Assembly: GCA_964412395.1 (NCBI GenBank) | Contig: CAYPOY010000078.1 | Span: forward strand, 1-17,992 | DNA length: 17,992 bases | From: CAYPOY01 sp964412395 | Lineage (GTDB): Bacteria; Chloroflexota; Anaerolineae; B4-G1 | Reading direction: 5' to 3' | In this document: positions 13,229 to 17,992 of the stretch, piece by piece | How the letters are laid out: each line of letters begins with the position of its first letter | Position numbering within the stretch: the stretch's first letter is position 1 | The notes under the pieces: generated by a model | Seen by the model: only the letters and a program-made list of their open reading frames with translations | What the model was told of the DNA's origin: nothing | The model's database searches: none | Position numbers and translations under genes: made by a program

Positions 13229-15628
13229 CTACTGTAGCGTGAGGTACTCGGCCGCCACCCAGCCAGTGCGTCCTTGTGCGTCGCGCACTTCCACCCATTC
13301 AATGCCGCCCGTGATTTCGCGGCGATATAGTATTTCCACCCGTGCGCCTTCGCGCAGCGTCCCGCCAATGGTGCCGCCCGGCGTCCAGCGCAGGAACAGA
13401 CCTCGCCTGCCCGTGCCCGACACGATGGCGACCACCGGCGTGGGAGTGAACGTCGGCGCGGGCGTAGGTGTAAACGTAGGTGTGGGTGTAGGCGTATCGG
13501 TCGGTGCAGGACTGGGCGTAGGTGTGGGTGACGGTGTGCTGGTGGGTGTGGGAGTAATGGTTGGTCCCGGCGTGGGCGTGGGCGTGAGGGTTGGTGGCAC
13601 GAATGGGTTGAGTTGGATGGTCGGGATCACCGTAAGCACCAGTGCCACTGGCCGTTGCAAGCGCAGTGCCAGGCGTTCCTGCAAATCCGCGGTCTCCTTG
13701 TGCAACACCTGGCGTGTAGCACGCACGTGTACTTCCAGGTGCACCGTCTGCCCATCATCGCTGATGATGTGCCAATCGGCCAGTTCTACCTGGCCCATGT
13801 CGGCTATTTCTTCTGCCAGAGCCGCCTGCACGGTGCGTTGAAAGGCAGCTTCGCGCAACGCACTGACCGTCAACGTGCCCAGCACAGCCGACACAGCCAC
13901 CAGTAGCGCCACCATACCCAGTACCCCGCTGCGGAATACCCGCTTGTGCTTCTGCTTGCCTGGCGCCGGCCGGAAGCCCAACCACAGGAAGATCAAGCCG
14001 CCGGCCGCACTGATGGCGACCAGGTTGGTGAGGAACAGCGCCAACGCCCCGCCGGCGATGCGACTGCTACCCAGCGCCAGGCCGAGGCCTACTGTCGCCA
14101 GCGGTGGCATCAGCGCAGCCGCAATCGCCACGCCCGGCAGCGCGGCCGATACATCTTTGCGGCACAGCGCGTAGGCGCCGGCCGCGCCGGAAACCAGCGC
14201 CACGCCCAGGTCGAGCAGGGTGGGGTGCGTGCGGCTCAGCATCGCAGCCGTGGGCGAACCATCCGGCACAGCCAGGCCCATCAACAGGCCCACCGCTATC
14301 GCCAGCAGCGCGCCCCGCAGCGCGGCGCTGACCGCCAACCGCAACAGGCGCAGGTCTCCCTGCACCACGCCCAGACCCAGCCCCAGGATGGCCAGCATCA
14401 GCGGGGCGACGAGCATGGCCCCGATGATCACGGCCGGGCTGTTGAGCAGCAAGCCCAGCGCAGCGATGGCCGCCGCCAGGCCACTCATGACGAAGAAGTC
14501 CACACGGGGCCGCGCCCCACGCCGCACGTTCTTGTAAACCTCGGTTTGCTCGGCGACGGTGAGGGTGGGCAGCGCGTCGAATAACCCCCACCACGCGCGG
14601 CGCAGGAGCGTCTCTATCCGACCGGCGCGATGTCTGACGACGATAGTCGGCACGGGGGCATGGATAGCCACTGCCTGCGGCACGTTGCCGAACAACACCC
14701 GATCGAGGAAACTCTCGCGGGTGGCGCCGATCAACACCAGGTCGTAGCCCGCGCTGGCTTCGGCCAGGATGCCCTCGATGATGCCGGGCGACCGTACCAC
14801 TTTGGGCTGCACGCGACTGCCCCCCCTCTTTCCCCCCCAATGGGGGGGATGCTCTCCCCTCTCTCCCCCCTGATGGGGAGGATGCCCTCCCCTCTCTTCT
14901 CCCCGATTGGGGGGATGCCCTCCCCTCTCTTCTCCCCGATTGGGGGGATGCCCTCCCCTCTCTCCCCCCTGATGGGGGGGATGAAAGGGGGGGAGGGCCA
15001 GTGCTGTGTTCAGCCGCTCGTGCCCCAGCGCGACCTCGGCTTGACCTAGTGTGTCGCGCGCGACGTATAGCGCCGTGACCTGAGCGTTGGGCGAAAGGTT
15101 CAGTGCCATCTCCAAAGCCAGCGGGGCATTGGGCCCGCCAGCCGCCGGTACCAACACTCGTCGCACGTGGCCCAGAACTGTGGCCAGGTCTCGGCCCGAG
15201 GGCTCGCCCGGGCCGTCATTGGCGCGCACCACCGCCACGTCGCAGGGCGCATAGCGGATCACCGGATCAAGCGTGCTGCCCAGCAGGTAACGCCCCCGGC
15301 CGGGCGAGCCGCGCCAGCCCAGCAGCAGCAGGTTGGGTGGGTCTGCGCGCACCGTCGCCAGGATGGCCGCGCCGGCATCGCGCCCGGAGCGGACGAGTGC
15401 GTTTACCGGCACGTCGCCGCGCGGCTCGACTATGCTCGCCGCAGACGGCTCTGGCACCACCAGCCAGTCTGGCTGCGCCCCGTCAGGCGTGATGCACAGC
15501 AGCGTCACCGCGCCGTCGCGCACTCTGGCCAGCGCGCAGCCCACCGCCAGCAACGGACGGAGTTGTTCTCGGTCGCCTACAGCGACCAGGATGTGGTACC
15601 TGGGCTCAGCTTGTGGTTGCGACATCAT
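13229..15628 (-). CDS. UspA-UspA-DUF389-SH3 fusion membrane protein
   Basis: About 799 residues. Order: UspA domain one (about 11-136, HILVAVGDREQ, LLLGWRGSPGRG, VAVVRA); UspA domain two (about 155-332, VRRVLVPAAGGPN, VLIGATRESFLDR, PTIVVRH), split by a repeat-encoded insert (about 212-270); DUF389 membrane domain (about 365-600, RVDFFVMSGLAAAIAALG, LLNSPAVIIGAMLVAPLM); a further membrane helix and a folded outer region; a Thr-Pro linker (about 675-732); and a C-terminal SH3-like domain (GTLREGARVEIL, GWVAAEYLTLQ). The layout suggests a membrane protein sensing or binding nucleotides inside and cell-wall material outside; the role is unknown. ATG at 15628 or 15625; no good ribosome site is seen, and an in-frame ATG at 15646 lies in a tandem repeat. 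The DUF368 gene follows 95 bases later; no clear promoter or terminator was seen in that gap. Confidence 0.9.
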   Translation of the reverse strand: MMSQPQAEPRYHILVAVGDREQLRPLLAVGCALARVRDGAVTLLCITPDGAQPDWLVVPEPSAASIVEPRGDVPVNALVRSGRDAGAAILATVRADPPNLLLLGWRGSPGRGRYLLGSTLDPVIRYAPCDVAVVRANDGPGEPSGRDLATVLGHVRRVLVPAAGGPNAPLALEMALNLSPNAQVTALYVARDTLGQAEVALGHERLNTALALPPFHPPHQGGERGGHPPNRGEERGGHPPNRGEERGGHPPHQGGERGEHPPHWGGKRGGSRVQPKVVRSPGIIEGILAEASAGYDLVLIGATRESFLDRVLFGNVPQAVAIHAPVPTIVVRHRAGRIETLLRRAWWGLFDALPTLTVAEQTEVYKNVRRGARPRVDFFVMSGLAAAIAALGLLLNSPAVIIGAMLVAPLMLAILGLGLGVVQGDLRLLRLAVSAALRGALLAIAVGLLMGLAVPDGSPTAAMLSRTHPTLLDLGVALVSGAAGAYALCRKDVSAALPGVAIAAALMPPLATVGLGLALGSSRIAGGALALFLTNLVAISAAGGLIFLWLGFRPAPGKQKHKRVFRSGVLGMVALLVAVSAVLGTLTVSALREAAFQRTVQAALAEEIADMGQVELADWHIISDDGQTVHLEVHVRATRQVLHKETADLQERLALRLQRPVALVLTVIPTIQLNPFVPPTLTPTPTPGPTITPTPTSTPSPTPTPSPAPTDTPTPTPTFTPTPAPTFTPTPVVAIVSGTGRRGLFLRWTPGGTIGGTLREGARVEILYRREITGGIEWVEVRDAQGRTGWVAAEYLTLQ
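14820..14993. repeat. Five-unit family A array in the UspA/DUF389 gene
   Basis: 174 bases (58 codons) of tandem G-tract palindromes. The middle units are exactly 33 bases, two of them identical, and read GGHPPNRGEER. The outer ends keep the full arms (CTCTTT at the left, ATGAAA at the right), as if a single element had expanded internally without breaking the frame. Confidence 0.93.
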
Positions 15629-15667
15629 GCGTGAAACGTGAAGCATGAAGCGTGAAACGTAAAAACG
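15629..15667. repeat. CGTTTCACG/CTTCATG short tandem array upstream of the UspA/DUF389 gene
   Basis: Near-repeats of GCGTGAAACGTGAAGCATGA on the plus strand, at the start of the UspA/DUF389 gene on the other strand. They occupy the space where a ribosome site would be expected. Its unit differs from the ATGA arrays. Confidence 0.65.
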
Positions 15668-15686
15668 TGGACCGGGGTCGTCAGCT

Positions 15687-16583
15687 TCACCGTGGGCCGA
15701 TCAGCCCGGCTCCAACCGCTAGCTCCTGCATCTCCTGCGTGATCGCCTGTTGGCGGGCCGTCTGAACCGCCAGTGTCAATTCCTCAATCATCCGCTCGGC
15801 GTTCTGTGTGGCTCCCTCCATGAGTTGGTAGCGCGCTGAGTGCTCCGCAGCCGCCGAATCCAACAGCAGTCCGTACAGGCTGACCGCCGCCCACTGCTCG
15901 ACCACACGGGCATACAGACTCAGCGGGTCGGTCTCGATGATTGGGGGCAGCCAGGGCTCGGTCAGAGACCTTGACCCATCAGGAGGGCCAGGTGCGGGTA
16001 ACGTGGGTGGTATCAGCCGTGCTACCGTCGGCTCGTAGCGGGCCGTACCGTGATAGGCGTTGTAGACCAGGTCAACCGCGTCCAGTTCGCGTTCCTCGTA
16101 GCGCGCCAGCCACCGGCGGGTGAGATCGAACGCCAGGCGATAGGGTGGCAGCGCGGTTACCGGGAGCGCGGCCGACAGGGCCGCTGCTCCTCCCCGTCGC
16201 CGGAGGATGCGGGCGGTGCGCGTCCCCAGCGCCATGAGTTCCACCTGCGCGCCTTCCGCCTCCTGCTCGGCCAGGTATTGCCCGGCGCGCTCGACGACCG
16301 CCGCGTTGAATCTACCGCACAGCCCACGCTCGCTGCCGACCACCAGAGCCACGATCCGTGCCTCTCCTCTTTCCCCCCCGTTGGGGGGGATGAAAGGGGG
16401 GGGCAGGTGAGGCAGCAACGCCGGTAACATAGCTGCCAACCGCTCCACGTAACGGCGCACACCATCCTTCCGCTTTAGCGCCGCCTGCCAGTTCCCCAAC
16501 GAGATGGTACGCAGGGCGCTCAGAATGGGCTCGACAGTGCAAATGTTATCGAGGCGAGTCTCAGCGCGCTCCAGATTTTCCAT
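15687..16583 (-). CDS. atpG: F-type ATPase gamma subunit (N-ATPase-like)
   Basis: A 298-residue central-stalk subunit. Signatures: GSERGLCGRFN (about 83-93, family SDRGLCGGFN) and the C-terminal helix ARYQLMEGATQNAERMIEEL followed by RQQAITQEMQEL. The N-terminal helix (TVEPILSALRTISLGNWQAA) is unlike the common K-I-T-K-A-M-x-M-V-A form but suits N-ATPase gammas. Residues about 61-74 (PPPFIPPNGGERGE) come from a G-tract palindrome, placed just before a core strand. The ATG lies five bases after the atpA stop, with AAAGG immediately upstream. No delta or epsilon gene follows, in line with N-ATPase operons, where gamma is last. Confidence 0.95.
   Translation of the reverse strand: MENLERAETRLDNICTVEPILSALRTISLGNWQAALKRKDGVRRYVERLAAMLPALLPHLPPPFIPPNGGERGEARIVALVVGSERGLCGRFNAAVVERAGQYLAEQEAEGAQVELMALGTRTARILRRRGGAAALSAALPVTALPPYRLAFDLTRRWLARYEERELDAVDLVYNAYHGTARYEPTVARLIPPTLPAPGPPDGSRSLTEPWLPPIIETDPLSLYARVVEQWAAVSLYGLLLDSAAAEHSARYQLMEGATQNAERMIEELTLAVQTARQQAITQEMQELAVGAGLIGPR
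16361..16403. repeat. Family A G-tract palindromic element in atpG
   Basis: CCTCTCCTCTTT, C7, GTT, G7, ATGAAA, G8. In-frame single copy, close to a full-length consensus. Confidence 0.92.
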
Positions 16584-16588
16584 ACCTT

Positions 16589-17992
16589 TTACCCTTTTTT
16601 CCCCTTAAGCCAGGCTGTGCGATAGTTGGCGATCAGGGTCATCAATATTTCTCGTGTCTCCTCGCTCAATTCACCGGTGGAGTTGATCTGGTGGCAAAGC
16701 CCTGCGTGCTCGGCCTCGAAACGAGCCAGCAGTTCCCCTTCAAAGGCGGGCACGTCTTCGAGCGCGACGTCGTCGAGATACCCCTCGGTGGCCGCCAGCA
16801 GAACCACGACCTGCGAAGCCAGTGAGAGCGGCTGGTGGGCAGGCTGCGTGAGCACGGCCCGCAAGTGCTCGCCACGCCGGATCTGGTGCTGTGTGGCCTC
16901 ATCCACCTCGATGCCAAAGCGAGCAAAACGGGCCATTTCCTCGAACTGTGCCAGTTCCAGCCGGAGTTTGCCCGCCACGTCACGCATCGCCGCCGTCTGC
17001 GACGCCCCGCCCACGCGCGATACCGATTGCCCCACGTTCACCGCCGGCTTCACACCACGGTTGAAGAGGTCGGAATCGAGCACAATCCGCATGTCGGTGG
17101 CGCAGATCAGGTTGGTGGGGATATAGGCGACGATGTTGCCGCGCTGCGTCCCCGCGATGGGCAGCGCCGTCAATGAGCCTCCCCCCGCCCCCCCCTTCAT
17201 CCCCCCCAGTGGGGGGGAAAGAGGGGGGGCTCCCCCCAGTGGGGGGGAAAGAGGGGGGGCTCCCCTCAGTGGGGGGGAAAGGGGGGGGGCTAACTTGCAG
17301 GCGCGCTCCAGCAGCCGCGCGTGCAGGTAGAAGATGTCGCCGGGGTAGGCTTCGCGGCCCGGCGGCCGGCGCAATAGCAGGCTCAGTTCGCGGTAGGCGT
17401 CGGCGTGCTTGCTCAGGTCGTCGTAGACGATCAACACGTCACGGCCCTGGTGCATCAGGAACTCGGCCATGGTGCAGCCGGCGTAGGGGGCCAGGTAGCG
17501 CAACGCGGGCGGGTCATCGGGGCTGGACGTGACCACGGTGGTGTACGGCAGCGCGCCTTCCCTACGCAGCGTCTCGATGACGGCCAACGTGGAGGACTTC
17601 TTCTGGCCGATGGCGACGTAGACGCACAGCACACCGCTGTCCCGTTGGTTGAGGATGGCGTCCACGGCCAGGGTCGTCTTGCCGGTCTGCCGGTCGCCGA
17701 CGATCAGTTCGCGCTGCCCGCGCCCGACGGGCACGAGTGCATCCACGATCTTCAGCCCGGTCTGTAACGGCTTGTCCACCGGTGCTCGCTCGATGATGCC
17801 GGGCGCGTCGCTTTCCAGGTAACGAAACTCCGTCGCGTCAACGGCCCCGCGTTCGTCCAGGGGCTCGCCCAGCGGGTTCACCACCCGGCCCAGCAGTTTG
17901 TGTCCCACCGGCACGCGCAGCCGCTCACCGGTAGCCATGACCAGGTCGCCGCCCCGGATGTCCTCGTCGGGGCCGAGCAGGATCACGTCAAT
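16589..17992 (-). CDS. atpA: F-type ATPase alpha subunit (5' end outside the window)
   Basis: 467 residues are present; the start lies beyond the right edge (a GTG near 17986 is internal, since conserved sequence continues upstream of it). Walker A is GDRQTGKT; then AIGQKKSSTLAVIE, DDLSKHADAYRE, RRPPGREAYPGDIFYLHARL, GGGSLTALPI, YIPTNLICATD and VGQSVSRVGG. The region after LLERACKL normally has a few residues before GGGSLTALP; here about 35 residues of APPLSPPLGG repeats are inserted by a three-unit family A array. Downstream, the C-terminal helical domain is complete. Alpha followed directly by gamma matches the end of N-ATPase operons (usually Na+-type), but the upstream genes needed to confirm this are not in the window. 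Confidence 0.96.
   Translation of the reverse strand: MDVILLGPDEDIRGGDLVMATGERLRVPVGHKLLGRVVNPLGEPLDERGAVDATEFRYLESDAPGIIERAPVDKPLQTGLKIVDALVPVGRGQRELIVGDRQTGKTTLAVDAILNQRDSGVLCVYVAIGQKKSSTLAVIETLRREGALPYTTVVTSSPDDPPALRYLAPYAGCTMAEFLMHQGRDVLIVYDDLSKHADAYRELSLLLRRPPGREAYPGDIFYLHARLLERACKLAPPLSPPLRGAPPLSPPLGGAPPLSPPLGGMKGGAGGGSLTALPIAGTQRGNIVAYIPTNLICATDMRIVLDSDLFNRGVKPAVNVGQSVSRVGGASQTAAMRDVAGKLRLELAQFEEMARFARFGIEVDEATQHQIRRGEHLRAVLTQPAHQPLSLASQVVVLLAATEGYLDDVALEDVPAFEGELLARFEAEHAGLCHQINSTGELSEETREILMTLIANYRTAWLKGKKG
17181..17289. repeat. Three-unit family A array in atpA
   Basis: One full element, then two 30-base units (CTCCCCCCAGTGGGGGGG plus AAAGAGGGGGG, and a near copy). The 30-base period keeps frame and encodes APPLSPPLGG each time. 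Orientation is opposite to most copies in the window. Confidence 0.92.

Noticed and set aside
13134..13298. 55-residue N-terminal extension of the DUF368 protein
   Set aside because: No family similarity and no ribosome site; the GTG at 13133 has AAAGGAG at good spacing.
13436..13600. Minisatellite of GTGGGCGTAGGTGT-like units
   Set aside because: This is the codon pattern of the Thr-Pro linker before the SH3-like domain; units are irregular and no separate DNA repeat is needed to explain it.
15952..15985. GGTCAGAGACCTTGACC near-palindrome in atpG as another inserted element
   Set aside because: Only one copy in the window and arms are short and imperfect. The encoded residues could be ordinary gamma loop sequence, so it cannot be called a repeat.

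Overview
The window looks like the chromosome of a GC-rich bacterium, most likely a Chloroflexota lineage (Anaerolineae-like). This is an inference from the protein style (threonine-proline linkers ending in an SH3-like domain, a DUF5678 cassette, an alpha-then-gamma ATPase gene order) and from the dense interspersed palindromic repeats. No rRNA or other taxonomic marker is present. Almost everything is on the minus strand and reads from right to left.

Layout in transcription order: the end of an F-type ATPase operon (atpA, cut by the right edge, then atpG; the pairing resembles the end of N-ATPase operons); a large fusion protein with two UspA domains, a DUF389 membrane domain and an SH3-like domain; a DUF368 polyprenyl-phosphate transporter family gene; then a group 4 [NiFe]-hydrogenase/complex-I-like operon with MbhD-, MbhE- and NuoK/MrpC-like small subunits, three antiporter-like subunits (NuoL-, NuoM- and NuoN-like), a NuoA-like subunit, and NuoB-, NuoC-, NuoD- and NuoH-like subunits. 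A membrane pyrophosphatase (hppA) follows. The first 50 residues of a NuoI-like ferredoxin subunit run off the left edge, so the pyrophosphatase gene sits inside the hydrogenase operon, between the H and I subunits. The only convincing plus-strand gene is a small DUF5678-like gene with its own strong promoter and a broken downstream partner, lying antisense between the NuoA-like and NuoB-like genes.

Taken together the genes describe ion-gradient energy metabolism: a ferredoxin-linked, probably H2-evolving membrane complex with Mrp-type ion-pumping subunits, a pyrophosphate-driven ion pump and a rotary ATPase. Many junctions are ATGA/GTGA overlaps or very short gaps, so translational coupling is likely.

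The most striking content is not a gene. At least four families of short palindromic or G/C-tract elements are inserted in frame inside conserved bioenergetic genes (atpA, atpG, the NuoL-, NuoN-, NuoH-, NuoC- and MbhE-like genes and the UspA/DUF389 gene), adding proline/glycine-rich peptides at surface loops. Tandem ATGA-containing arrays sit at or just after the stop codons of four operon genes. The NuoL-like subunit also carries a 3 x 81-bp in-frame amplification in its C-terminal helix region and has lost several canonical proton-path residues.
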